A stretch of 64,000 bases of DNA, taken from the NCBI RefSeq assembly GCF_040361335.1, contig NZ_APNM01000015.1, forward strand, positions 21,399 through 85,398, given 5' to 3'. The stretch comes from APNM01 sp040361335. Lineage in GTDB: Bacteria; Pseudomonadota; Gammaproteobacteria; Nevskiales; Salinisphaeraceae. Shown here one piece after another: positions 43,765 through 52,232 of this stretch. The notes beneath the pieces were generated by a model. It had not been told where the DNA came from, did not search any database, and was given only the letters and a program-made list of their open reading frames with translations. The translations under genes and the position numbers were made by a program. Position 1 is the first letter of the stretch. The number at the start of each line of letters is the position of its first letter.

Positions 43765-44316
43765 ATGCGACTCCGGGGCGTGCACCACGTCGAGTTCTCG
43801 GTGCCGGACTACGAGAACGCGATTCCCTTCTACGACCGGATGTTCGGCTGGCTGGGCTACACCAGCTTCTGGACCCTGGACGTCGGCTACCGCTCGACCT
43901 ATTACATGGCGCGTTTTCCCTTGCCGCACAGCTATATCGGCATCCAGCCGGCCGCGCGCGGCGGGACGCTGGATCATGCCGCGCACGCCACCGGCATCCA
44001 TCACGTCGCGATCTGGGCCCGCGGCCGCCGCGAGGTCGATCGCTTCCATGCGCGCTTCCTGGCCCCCCGCGGTATCACCGTCACCGACCCGCCGGCGGAA
44101 TACCCGATCTACGCGCCCGGCTATTACGCCGTGTTCTTTCTCGACCCCGCCGGCATTCGCTGGGAGCTGGCCCATACCCCGCGCCTGCCGGGACCGCGCG
44201 CCGTTCTCCGGTCGCTGCGGGCCGCGCGCCGATTGCGCCGGGACCATCCGGAATGGCGCCGTCATCCGGCGCGGGAAATGATGCGCACGCTGCCCTCGCG
44301 CCGCGAGTTGGAATAG
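43765..44316 (+). CDS. VOC-superfamily protein
   Basis: A 183-residue glyoxalase-fold protein. It opens MRLRGVHHVEFSVPDYENAIPFYDRMFG and the second module reads GIHHVAIWARGRREVDRFHARFLAPRG and YYAVFFLDPAGIRWELAHTP, with a metal-ligand-like His and Glu at the expected places. The C-terminal 35 residues are Arg-rich. Substrate unknown; a ring-cleavage or epimerase-like role is possible. It is in a run of small catabolic genes on the plus strand. Confidence 0.85.
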   Translation: MRLRGVHHVEFSVPDYENAIPFYDRMFGWLGYTSFWTLDVGYRSTYYMARFPLPHSYIGIQPAARGGTLDHAAHATGIHHVAIWARGRREVDRFHARFLAPRGITVTDPPAEYPIYAPGYYAVFFLDPAGIRWELAHTPRLPGPRAVLRSLRAARRLRRDHPEWRRHPAREMMRTLPSRRELE

Positions 44317-44398
44317 GCGTTGCCGGAACCGGCACGGCTGGCGCGGCCGTTCACAAACGGTATGCTGGTCCGGTTTTCGGTACCGGAGGAGGAGAACG

Positions 44399-45394
44399 GT
44401 GCGAGCGACCGAATACAGCGAATACGGCACCCCCGCCGAGGTGGTGACCTGCATCGACGTTGACGATCCGGGGCCGCCGGGATCGGGCGAGGCGATCCTG
44501 GAGATCGTGGCCTCGCCGATCAATCCCTCGGACCTGTTGCGCATCCAGGGCGCCTACGGCACCAGCCCCGGTTCGCTGCCGGCGCGCGCGGGCTCGCAGG
44601 GGCTGGGCCGGGTCGTCGAAGCGGGGCCGGACGTCGACAATGTCTCCGCCGGCGACCTGGTGCCGGTGCACGTGTTCTTCACCGGCGGCGGGACCTGGGC
44701 CGAGCGCCTGAAATGCCCGGCGGCGGTGCTCACCCCGCTGCCCGAGGCCGACCCCCTGCAGCTCGCCATGCTGCCGGTGAATCCGCCCACCGCCGCGCTC
44801 ATGCTGAGCGATTTCGTGACCCTGGCGCCCGGCGACTGGGTGATCCAGAACGCCGCCAACTCCACGGTCGGCCATTACCTGACCCAGCTCGCCGCGGCTC
44901 AGGGCCTGCGTACCATTGACGTCGTCCGCCGCGAGGGCGCGGTCGCCGGCGTGCGCGAGGCCGGTGCCGAGCACGTGCTGGTCAGCGGCCCGGACCTGCC
45001 GGAGCGCGTCGCCGAGATCACCGGCGGCGAGCTGCCGCGCCTGGCGATCGACGCCGTCGCCGGCGACGACACCGAGCGCCTGGCGTCCAGCGTCGCCGAG
45101 GGCGGCACCGTGGTGAACTACGGCCTGCTGTCCGGCGAGGCCTGCCGCATCCACCCGCGCGATATCGTGTTCCGCCGCGTGAACCTGGACGGGTTCTGGA
45201 TGCAGACCTATTTCCAGGAGGCCCCGCGGGAGCAGTTGCACGGTCTCTACGCCAAGCTCGCCCGCCTGATCGCGGACGGGCGCCTGCATATCCCGGTGGC
45301 CGCGACCTACGGTCTGGACGCCATCGGCGAGGCGCTGGCGCACGCCGCGAGCGGCGGCCGCGACGGCAAGGTATTCGTCACCCCACAGGCATAA
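44399..45394 (+). CDS. MDR-family 2-enoyl thioester reductase-like dehydrogenase
   Basis: A 331-residue medium-chain reductase. SPINPSDLLRIQGAYG (39-54) matches the enoyl-thioester-reductase (MECR/ETR) motif with catalytic Tyr53, and GDWVIQNAANSTVGHYLTQLA is its NADPH-binding region, so I favour NADPH-dependent enoyl-CoA/ACP reduction over quinone reduction. No zinc ligands. Start is the GTG 44399 preceded by GGAGGAG. EthD-type gene follows 12 bp after the stop. Confidence 0.88.
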   Translation: MRATEYSEYGTPAEVVTCIDVDDPGPPGSGEAILEIVASPINPSDLLRIQGAYGTSPGSLPARAGSQGLGRVVEAGPDVDNVSAGDLVPVHVFFTGGGTWAERLKCPAAVLTPLPEADPLQLAMLPVNPPTAALMLSDFVTLAPGDWVIQNAANSTVGHYLTQLAAAQGLRTIDVVRREGAVAGVREAGAEHVLVSGPDLPERVAEITGGELPRLAIDAVAGDDTERLASSVAEGGTVVNYGLLSGEACRIHPRDIVFRRVNLDGFWMQTYFQEAPREQLHGLYAKLARLIADGRLHIPVAATYGLDAIGEALAHAASGGRDGKVFVTPQA

Positions 45395-45406
45395 CGAGGA
45401 GGAGCC

Positions 45407-45730
45407 ATGTACAAGGTCGTGGCGGTCTGGACCGCGCCCGCGGCGGAGGACCGGGAAGCCTTCGAGAAGCATTATTTCGACGTCCACGTGCCCAAGGCGG
45501 CGCGCGTGCCGCACCTGCAGGACCTGATCCTGGTGCGCAACGAGCACAGCACGGCCGAGGACTGGTACGGCAGTGCCGAAATGACCTACGTGGACGAGGA
45601 GGCCTTCAAGGAAAGCCTGGCCTCGTCCGAGTGGGCCGAGATGGCGGCCGACACCCAGCACATGGAAAAGACCTTCAATGTGTCGCTCAAAGTGCTGTTG
45701 GGCAAGGAGAATCGCTGGCCGGTGGGGTAG
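45407..45730 (+). CDS. EthD-family protein
   Basis: A 107-residue ferredoxin-like-fold protein of the EthD family: YKVVAVWTAPAAEDREAFEKHYFDVHVPKAARVPHLQDL, then SAEMTYVDEEAFKESLASSEWAEMAADTQHM. EthD proteins accompany ether and ring catabolic genes and may act on unstable carbonyl intermediates. The start has a GAGGAGGA site. It ends the plus-strand run; a strong hairpin follows. Confidence 0.9.
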   Translation: MYKVVAVWTAPAAEDREAFEKHYFDVHVPKAARVPHLQDLILVRNEHSTAEDWYGSAEMTYVDEEAFKESLASSEWAEMAADTQHMEKTFNVSLKVLLGKENRWPVG

Positions 45731-45757
45731 TGCCCCCGGCCACGCCCTCACCCCCGG

Positions 45758-45783
45758 CCCCTCTCCCGCGAGCGGGAGAGGGG
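45758..45783. terminator. Hairpin between convergent genes
   Basis: CCCCTCTCCCGC (45758-45769) pairs perfectly with GCGGGAGAGGGG (45772-45783) around a GA loop, midway in the 79-bp gap between the EthD and nitronate-monooxygenase-like stops. It belongs to the CTCTCCC repeat-hairpin family seen elsewhere in the window. Confidence 0.6.
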
Positions 45784-45809
45784 TGACGGCGTCACCACGG
45801 GGGAAAGGC

Positions 45810-46721
45810 TCATTTCGCCGCGTCGTACTCCGCGGCCAGACGGTCCAGGATCGCCGCCGCCGGCTCCACGCCGCGCACCCGGCCGACGCCCTGGCCGGCG
45901 CTCCAGACGTGCTTCCACGACGCCACGTCCGAGCCCGCGTCGCGGTCGATGCTGCCGTCGGGCCGCAGCACGCCGGCCTCCGCCAGGCGCGCGCGGATGA
46001 AGTTGGCGGGCATGCCCGAGAGGGCATCCGTCTGCAGGATATCGTCCGCGCCGGCGGCGGCCACGGCGTCCTTGTGTCCTGTCGGGGCCATGCTTTCCGC
46101 CGATGCCAGGAAAGCGGTGCCGAAATAACCCAGGTCGGCGCCGATCAGCTCCAGGGCGCGGAGTTCGACGCCGCGCGTCAGGCAGCCGGCGACCACCAGC
46201 GGACCGTCGAAGAACTCGCGCACCGCGGCCACGAAGGCGAAGGGGTTGAGCCAGCCGGTATTGCCGCCGGCGCCGGCGGTGAGCAGCACCAGGCCGTCGG
46301 CGCCGGCCTCGGCCGCCTTGCGGCCGTGGCGCACGCTGGCCACGTCCGAGAACACCAGCCCGCCGTAGGCCTGGATCGGCTCGACCACCGCCGCCGGCGA
46401 GCCCACGCTGGCGATCACCATGGGCACCTCGTGGCGCACGATCAGGTCGAGGTCGACGTCCCGGCGCTCGTTGCTCTTGTGCAGGATGAGGTTGGCGGCG
46501 TAGGGCGCCCGGCAGTCGCGGGTGGCTTCGCCGATGCGTGTCAGCCATTCGTCGAGCTGTTCGGGCGTTCGCGCGTTCAGGGTGGGGAAGCTGCCGATCG
46601 CGCCGCCGAGGCAGGACGCGATCACCAGGTCCGGCCCCGACACCAGGAACATCGGCGCCACGATCGCGGGCAGCCGCAGGCGCGCGCGCAGGTCGGCGCG
46701 CAGGGTGTCTCCCTTGGTCAT
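45810..46721 (-). CDS. Nitronate monooxygenase-like FMN oxidoreductase
   Basis: A 303-residue TIM-barrel FMN protein. LPAIVAPMFLVSGPDLVIASCLGGAIGSFPTLNAR is the family start (FMN phosphate side), ADGLVLLTAGAGGNTGWLNPFAF holds the G-rich FMN loop with the family His replaced by Gly-Asn context, and IGADLGYFGTAFLASAES is the barrel's C-terminal FMN site. Proteins of this group include nitronate monooxygenases and FabK-like enoyl reductases; the exact activity cannot be told. It starts 16 bp after the AMP-ligase stop on the same strand. Confidence 0.85.
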   Translation of the reverse strand: MTKGDTLRADLRARLRLPAIVAPMFLVSGPDLVIASCLGGAIGSFPTLNARTPEQLDEWLTRIGEATRDCRAPYAANLILHKSNERRDVDLDLIVRHEVPMVIASVGSPAAVVEPIQAYGGLVFSDVASVRHGRKAAEAGADGLVLLTAGAGGNTGWLNPFAFVAAVREFFDGPLVVAGCLTRGVELRALELIGADLGYFGTAFLASAESMAPTGHKDAVAAAGADDILQTDALSGMPANFIRARLAEAGVLRPDGSIDRDAGSDVASWKHVWSAGQGVGRVRGVEPAAAILDRLAAEYDAAK

Positions 46722-46737
46722 GGTCGTCTCCGGCGGA

Positions 46738-48288
46738 TCAGATGCGGCGGTCGTGACCGGACCAGTATGCCTCCCGCAGTTCCTTCTTGCGGACCTTGCC
46801 GTTGGGATTGCGGGGCAGGGCGTCCATGAAGTCGACCGATTTCGGCGCCTTGACGCTGCCCAGGGCCTCCTTGCACAACGCGATCAGCTCGTCGGCCGTG
46901 GCGTCGGCGCCGGCGCGCAGCTCGACGATCGCCTTGACCGCCTCGCCCCACTTGTCGTCGGGCACGCCCACCACGGCCGCGCCGGTGACCGCGGGATGCG
47001 TCTCCAGGACCTGCTCGACCTCGGCCGAGAAGACGTTGAAGCCGCCGCTGACGATCATGTCCTTCTTGCGGTCCACCAGGACGATGTAGCCGTCCGCGTC
47101 GCGGATGCCGACATCGCCGGTGTGCAACCAGCCGTGCCTCTTGAGTTCGGCGTTGGCCTCGGGATTGTCGAGGTAGCCCGGGGTGTTGGCCCAGCTCCGC
47201 ATCACTAGCTCGCCGGGCTCGCCCGGACCCAGGAGGTTGCCGTCGTCGTCCATGATCGCGAGCTGGCGCGTGATCGAGGCACGGCCGATGGCGCCCAGCC
47301 GCCAGCGCCAGGTCTCATCGCCGTCGGGGCGGTGCTCCTCGGGGCGCAGGAAGGCGATGGGGCCGTTGGCCTCGGTCTGGCCGTACATGTTCATCATCAC
47401 CGGCCCGAACACGGCGATCGCCTGTTCCAGCCGGGCGCGGGCCATGGGCGCGCCGGCGTAGGCCAGGATCTCCAGCGAGCCCAGGTCGCGCTCGTGCACG
47501 TCCGGGTGATCCAGCAGGGCGTAGATCGCGGTCGGCGGCAGGAACAGCACCTGGATACGCTCGCGCTCGATGGTCTCCAGGATCGCGCCGGCATCGACCG
47601 CGGCATGGATCGTATGGGTCGAGCCCACCGCCGACAGCGCGAACAGGAACGACCCCGCGAAATGGCTGACCGGCCCCACCACCAGGTGCCGCACTGGCTC
47701 GTGCACCCGCATGGCGAACAGCATGTCCCAGGTCAGGGCCAGGGCGGTGAGCTGGGTCTGGACCACGCACTTGGACTTGCCGGTGGTGCCGCTGGTGCCG
47801 AACAGCCCCCAGGCGTCCTCCGGGCCCACGGCGACCTCGGCCGCATGCGTGCCCTCGGGCGCCATCCAGTCGGCCAGGGCGGGGTGGCCGTCGCACTCGC
47901 CGTCCAGGCAGACCAGCAGCCGCAGGCCGGGGCATTCGGCGGCGGCCGCCGCGGCCTCGTCGGCGAAGGCGCTGTGGAAGATCAGGGCCCTCGCGCCGGC
48001 GTCGCGCAGGAAGGCGGCATTGGCCGCGGCGGTGTTGCGGGCGTTGACCGGGGCGATCGGGTTGCCGGCGCGGAAGACGCCGTACAGCGCCTCCACGCCG
48101 CGCCAGTCGTTGGGCATGTAGAAGCCCACCGGCTCGTCCGGCGCCAGGCCGTCGCGTTGCAGGGCCGCCGCGATCCGGTGGGTGGCCGCCCGGGCCTCGC
48201 GGTAGGTCCGGACCGTGGCGTCCTGGCGCAGGAATTCGTTGTCCGGGTGCAGCGTCGCCGCCCGGTCCAGGAAATCGATCAGCCGCAT
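46738..48288 (-). CDS. AMP-forming acyl-CoA synthetase
   Basis: A 516-residue ANL enzyme. LFGTSGTTGKSKCVVQTQ (A3), NMYGQTEANGP (A5), TGDVGIRDADGYIVLVDRKKDMIVSGG (A7-A8) and LPRNPNGKVRKKEL (A10 Lys) are all present. It would activate an organic acid as CoA thioester. Its partner in the operon is the nitronate-monooxygenase-like gene, and it diverges from an AraC regulator. Substrate unknown; an acid derived from ketone/ester breakdown by the nearby monooxygenase and esterase is plausible. Confidence 0.92.
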   Translation of the reverse strand: MRLIDFLDRAATLHPDNEFLRQDATVRTYREARAATHRIAAALQRDGLAPDEPVGFYMPNDWRGVEALYGVFRAGNPIAPVNARNTAAANAAFLRDAGARALIFHSAFADEAAAAAAECPGLRLLVCLDGECDGHPALADWMAPEGTHAAEVAVGPEDAWGLFGTSGTTGKSKCVVQTQLTALALTWDMLFAMRVHEPVRHLVVGPVSHFAGSFLFALSAVGSTHTIHAAVDAGAILETIERERIQVLFLPPTAIYALLDHPDVHERDLGSLEILAYAGAPMARARLEQAIAVFGPVMMNMYGQTEANGPIAFLRPEEHRPDGDETWRWRLGAIGRASITRQLAIMDDDGNLLGPGEPGELVMRSWANTPGYLDNPEANAELKRHGWLHTGDVGIRDADGYIVLVDRKKDMIVSGGFNVFSAEVEQVLETHPAVTGAAVVGVPDDKWGEAVKAIVELRAGADATADELIALCKEALGSVKAPKSVDFMDALPRNPNGKVRKKELREAYWSGHDRRI

Positions 48289-48295
48289 GCGTTGT

Positions 48296-48360
48296 CCTCT
48301 CGCTCTGTCGTCGTGTCCGGGCCGGCCGTCACGCGGCCGGCGCCTGCCTCCAGCGAGAGG
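48296..48360. promoter_or_regulatory. Nested inverted repeats in divergent promoter
   Basis: CCTCTCGCT (48296-48304) is repeated inverted as AGCGAGAGG (48352-48360), with GCCGGCCG (48321-48328)/CGGCCGGC (48334-48341) inside. The set lies between the AMP-ligase and the AraC gene and could form a cruciform or hold regulator sites. No assay evidence. Confidence 0.35.
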
Positions 48361-48435
48361 GGCCGTCCCGCGTGGACAGCCCGGCGAACCCCGTTGTAAT
48401 GTGCCTTGTCATGCTGGAACGCCTGGAGCCGGGCG

Positions 48436-49413
48436 ATGCGGTTCATCAAGCAACGATTCTCCACCGCCGACGTCTCCGCCTCCGATCGTACCGCGATGTG
48501 GGGCGCGCTGGTCCAGGATATCAATTTCAGCTTCGCCTTCCGGCCCGCGGACGACCGGCCCTACAGCGGAGCGCTGCGGCGCTATGCGGTGGACGACTTC
48601 CAGGTGGTGGCCTTCGACGAGGGCCAGGCCGAGTTCCACCGCGACGACGACCACATCCGCACCGACGGCATCGGCGTGTTCGAGGTGTTCGCCCCGACCC
48701 GCGGCGGCTGCGTGATCGAGCAGTTCGGCTCCACCGAGGAATGCGGGCCGGGCTCGATGTTCTTCGTCGACGCCGCCGCGCCTTTCCGCCTGGTCCAGCG
48801 GGGCCGCATGGCCGGGGTCATCCTCAAGACCTCGCGCGCGGCGATGGAGCGCTACCTGCCGGGCGTGCAGTCCATGTGCGGGCGGGTGGTCGACGGCCGC
48901 CACGGCCTGCCCCGCGTGACCCGCGACATGCTGCGCTCCATCGGCGGGGAGGGCGACAGTCTGCAGATGCCCCAGTTCGAGAGCGCCTGCCACCATCTCA
49001 TGGACCTGATGGCGATGATCGTGGACGGGGCGCGCGACCTGAACGTCGCCGACGGCCGCGTGCGCGGCGCCACCCTGGCGCGCCTCAAGGCGCACATCCG
49101 CGAGCATGCCGCCGATCCACGGCTGGGCACGGGCGACGTCGCCGCCGCCTTCGGGCTATCCGAGCGCTACGTGCAGATGCTGTTCCAGGGCGACGGCATG
49201 ACCGTGCGCGACTACCTGCGGCGGCAGCGGCTGGACGAGGCCCGCCGGCAATTGGCAAACCCCGCCCGCCGCGATCGCACCATCACCGAGATCGCCTACG
49301 CCAGCGGCTTCTCGAGCAGCGCGCACTTCAGTACCGCGTTCAGGATGCAGTACGGGCTGTCGCCGCGTGAGTTCCGTTCGCAGGCGCTCGGCCGGCGGCC
49401 GGCTCGAACGTGA
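48436..49413 (+). CDS. AraC-family transcriptional regulator
   Basis: A 325-residue regulator. The N-terminal 200 residues form a cupin-like ligand domain of the AraC-binding-domain (AraC/FeaR-like) kind; two HTH motifs follow from about 225: LGTGDVAAAFGLSERYVQMLFQ and RTITEIAYASGFSSSAHFSTAFRMQYGLSPREFR, the AraC signature. It diverges from the AMP-ligase operon and converges on the Baeyer-Villiger-type gene, overlapping its 3' end by 74 bp. Likely control of one or both. Confidence 0.92.
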   Translation: MRFIKQRFSTADVSASDRTAMWGALVQDINFSFAFRPADDRPYSGALRRYAVDDFQVVAFDEGQAEFHRDDDHIRTDGIGVFEVFAPTRGGCVIEQFGSTEECGPGSMFFVDAAAPFRLVQRGRMAGVILKTSRAAMERYLPGVQSMCGRVVDGRHGLPRVTRDMLRSIGGEGDSLQMPQFESACHHLMDLMAMIVDGARDLNVADGRVRGATLARLKAHIREHAADPRLGTGDVAAAFGLSERYVQMLFQGDGMTVRDYLRRQRLDEARRQLANPARRDRTITEIAYASGFSSSAHFSTAFRMQYGLSPREFRSQALGRRPART

Positions 49414-51025
49414 ACCCTTCGTAGCCCTTCGCGGCGTTCTCGTCGCATTCCTCGCGATACATCCGGCCGCCGCCCAGGTACACCATGAACACCCGCGGCT
49501 TGCCGGGGACGTTGGCGCCCAGGTACCAGGAATTGGCCTCCGGCAGCAGGGTCTGGTCGGCGATTTCCTTGACGTGGGCGATCCAGCGATCCTCCGCCTC
49601 CCGGTCCGCCTCGATGGTGGCGTAGCCGTTGCGGCGCATGTAGTCGATGCAATCGGCGATCCAGTCGACATGCTGCTCGGCGCTGCGCGGCATGTTGAAC
49701 AGCACGGAGGGGCTCAACGGACCGGTGATCAGGAACAGGTTGGGGAAGCCGTGGGTGCAGAGCCCGAGATGGGTGCGCGGCCCGGCCGCCCAGTGGTCCT
49801 CCAGCCGCTCGCCGTCGCGGCCCTGGATGTTCATGCGGTAGAGCCCGCCGGTGAAGGCGTCGAAGCCGGTGGCGTAGACGATCACGTCCAGCTCGTGCTC
49901 GCCCGCGCTGGTGCGGATGCCCCGCGGCGTGATCGCCTCCAGGGGCGTCTCCCGCAGGTCGACCAGGGTGACGTCGTCGCGGTTGAAGGTCTCGTAGTAC
50001 CCGGTCTCGCAGGGCTGGCGCTTGGAACCGTAGGGATGGTCGCGCGGGGTCAGCTTCTCGGCGAGCTCGGGGTCGTCCACGCGCTCGCGGATCTTCTCGC
50101 GCACGAATTCGGCGGCCGTCTCGTTGGCCTCGTGGTCGAACAGGAGGTCTTCGTAGCTGCCGACCCAGAGCGAGAAGCCGCCCGCCTGCCAGCATTCCTC
50201 GTAGACCCGGCGGCGCTCCTCGGGGGAGACCTCGAGGGCGGAGGGTTGGAGGTGGTCGAACGGCTGGCCGCAGAGGGCGTCCAGTTCCTTGCGCCGGATC
50301 TCCGGGTAATTCGCCTTGATATCGCGCTCGAGCTCGGGATCGAGCGGCTCGTTGCGCAGCGGCGTGGCGTAGTTGGGAGTGCGCTGGAACACGGTCAGGT
50401 GCCCGGCCTCGCGCGCGATGATCGGGATCGCCTGGATGGCGGTGGCCCCGGTGCCGATGATGCCCACGCGCTTGCCGCTGAAGTCCACGCCCTCGTGCGG
50501 CCAGCGGCCGGTGAAGTAGGTCTCGCCCCGGAAGCTGTCGCGGCCCTCGAAATCCGGGATATTGGCCGCGGTCAGGCAGCCGGCGGCGGAGATGAAGAAG
50601 GGGGCCCTGGCGCGGCTGCCGTCGTTGGTCTCCACCTCCCAGACGTTCTCGTCCTCGTCGAAGCGCACCGATGTCACGCGGGTCTCGAAGCGGATGTCCC
50701 GCCGCAGGTCGAACTTGTCCGCGACGTAGCGCAGATATGCCAGGATCTCCGGCTGGGCCGCGTACTTCTCGCTCCAATGCCATTCCTGCTGCAATTCCTC
50801 CGAGAAGGCGTAGGAATAGTGGTAGCTGGGGATGTCGCAGCGGGCGCCGGGATAGCGGTTCCAGTACCAAGTGCCGCCGACATCGTCGGCGCTCTCGTAC
50901 ACGCGGACCTTCAGGCCCAGGGTGTCGCGCAGCCGGTGCAAGGCGTACAGGCCCGAGAAGCCGGCGCCGACGACGATCACGTCGAACGTTTCTTCGTTGC
51001 GTGTCGAATCGATCGCTTGAGGCAT
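49340..51025 (-). CDS. Baeyer-Villiger-type flavin monooxygenase
   Basis: A 561-residue class-B flavoprotein monooxygenase. GAGFSG (20-25) binds FAD, GGTWYWNRYPGARCD (50-64) is the conserved loop of cyclohexanone monooxygenase relatives, and IIGTGATAIQ (189-198) the NADPH site. The fingerprint FxGxxxHxxxWP appears as FRGETYFTGRWP (165-176), with Phe171 where His is expected. It would turn a ketone into an ester or lactone; the adjoining esterase could cleave it. ATG 51025 has GGAGGAG upstream. Its last 74 bp overlap the 3' end of the AraC gene on the other strand. Confidence 0.9.
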   Translation of the reverse strand: MPQAIDSTRNEETFDVIVVGAGFSGLYALHRLRDTLGLKVRVYESADDVGGTWYWNRYPGARCDIPSYHYSYAFSEELQQEWHWSEKYAAQPEILAYLRYVADKFDLRRDIRFETRVTSVRFDEDENVWEVETNDGSRARAPFFISAAGCLTAANIPDFEGRDSFRGETYFTGRWPHEGVDFSGKRVGIIGTGATAIQAIPIIAREAGHLTVFQRTPNYATPLRNEPLDPELERDIKANYPEIRRKELDALCGQPFDHLQPSALEVSPEERRRVYEECWQAGGFSLWVGSYEDLLFDHEANETAAEFVREKIRERVDDPELAEKLTPRDHPYGSKRQPCETGYYETFNRDDVTLVDLRETPLEAITPRGIRTSAGEHELDVIVYATGFDAFTGGLYRMNIQGRDGERLEDHWAAGPRTHLGLCTHGFPNLFLITGPLSPSVLFNMPRSAEQHVDWIADCIDYMRRNGYATIEADREAEDRWIAHVKEIADQTLLPEANSWYLGANVPGKPRVFMVYLGGGRMYREECDENAAKGYEGFTFEPAAGRAPANGTHAATARTAS

Positions 51026-51075
51026 GGCGATTCTCTCCTCCGATTCTTTTCGTGGCGGACGCGGTCGCGTCCGGG

Positions 51076-52011
51076 CTATCGGGTCAGGGCGTCGCGGGCC
51101 GCGCCGGCCGCCTGGTCCACGGCCCGGCGGGCCGCGTCCAGCACGCCCGACATGCTGAAGAAGCCGTGCATCATGCCCAGGTACTCGGTGACCACCGCCT
51201 GGGTGCCGTCGGCGAGCATGCGCTCGGCATACTCGATGCCTTCGTCGCGCAGCGGATCGTAGGTGCCGATGATCACCAGCGCCGGCGGCAGGCCGGACAG
51301 GTCGTCGGCCAGCAGGGGCGCCGCCCGCACGTCGTTCAGCGGCTCGGGACCGCCCCAGTAGTGCTCGCGGAACCAACGCATGGAGCGCGTGGTGAGTAGA
51401 TAGCCCTCGCCGTACTGGTCGTAGGAGGGGTAGCCTTTGGACTCGGGCGCCGCGCCCGGATATACCAGCACCTGCAGCTTCAGGTCCGGGCCCTTGCGGT
51501 CGCGGGCGAGCAGGGCGGTCACGGCGGCCATGGTGCCGCCGGCGCTGTCGCCCGCGACGCCGATGCGGTCCGGGTCCACGCCGATCTCCGAGGCATTGGC
51601 GGCAGCCCATTCCAACGCCGCGTAGCAATCGTCGATGGCGGCGGGGAAGCGGTGCTCCGGCGCCAGCCGGTAATCCACCGCGATCACGGCGCAGCCGCTC
51701 TTGTCGCAGAGGTGGCTGCACACGCCGTGGTATTCGTCGAGGCCGCCGATCACCCAGCCGCCGCCGTGGAAGTACATCAGCAGGCCGCGCGGCCCCTGGC
51801 CGTGACGCGGCGTGTAGACGCGGATCGTGAGATCGCCGCCGGGGCCGGGAATCGCGCGGTCCTCGTGGGCGACATCGGCCGGCGGCGCGTCCACCATGGC
51901 CAGGAAGTCGCGGAAAAACACCCGGCATTCCTCGGGGGGCAGGTCGGCGAAGTCGGGCGCGCCCTGTTCCGCCGCCTGTTGCATCAACGCCTGCAACTGC
52001 AGATCGACCAT
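51076..52011 (-). CDS. Hormone-sensitive-lipase-family alpha/beta hydrolase
   Basis: A 311-residue esterase. HGGGW (82-86) is the HSL oxyanion motif, GDSAGG (154-159, Ser156) the nucleophile elbow, YDPLRDEG the Asp and MMHGF the His. It precedes the monooxygenase gene by 50 bp in the same direction, the usual pair in which a Baeyer-Villiger product is hydrolysed to acid and alcohol. ATG 52011 is preferred; GTG 52029 is six codons upstream and GAGGAG precedes the ATG at good spacing. Confidence 0.93.
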   Translation of the reverse strand: MVDLQLQALMQQAAEQGAPDFADLPPEECRVFFRDFLAMVDAPPADVAHEDRAIPGPGGDLTIRVYTPRHGQGPRGLLMYFHGGGWVIGGLDEYHGVCSHLCDKSGCAVIAVDYRLAPEHRFPAAIDDCYAALEWAAANASEIGVDPDRIGVAGDSAGGTMAAVTALLARDRKGPDLKLQVLVYPGAAPESKGYPSYDQYGEGYLLTTRSMRWFREHYWGGPEPLNDVRAAPLLADDLSGLPPALVIIGTYDPLRDEGIEYAERMLADGTQAVVTEYLGMMHGFFSMSGVLDAARRAVDQAAGAARDALTR

Positions 52012-52178
52012 TCCGATATCTCCTCGCACATTGAATACTTATGTCGTTTTCTCGACGTATCGCGTAAAGCGCCGGGCCCGTCCGGGCGGAGCATTCGCCT
52101 ACGTCGTTTGGTATTGGAGCGTGGTGTGCGGGTACCGGGCTTTCGCGCAGGCGCAGTGAGTCTTTCGTGGAAACGAAG

Positions 52179-52201
52179 AAACGCGCCGCAAGGGCGCGTT
52201 T
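52179..52201 (-). terminator. Rho-independent terminator of lipase/M28 operon
   Basis: AAACGCGCC (52179-52187), 5-base loop, GGCGCGTTT (52193-52201). On the minus strand it lies about 32 bp past the lipase-like stop and is followed by TTTCTTCGTTT; on the plus strand it ends TTTTTA, so it may work both ways. The rest of the 221-bp gap is promoter space for the esterase-monooxygenase pair. Confidence 0.7.
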
Positions 52202-52232
52202 TTACGGAAAAACCGGTGGAGAATCGGCGCCT

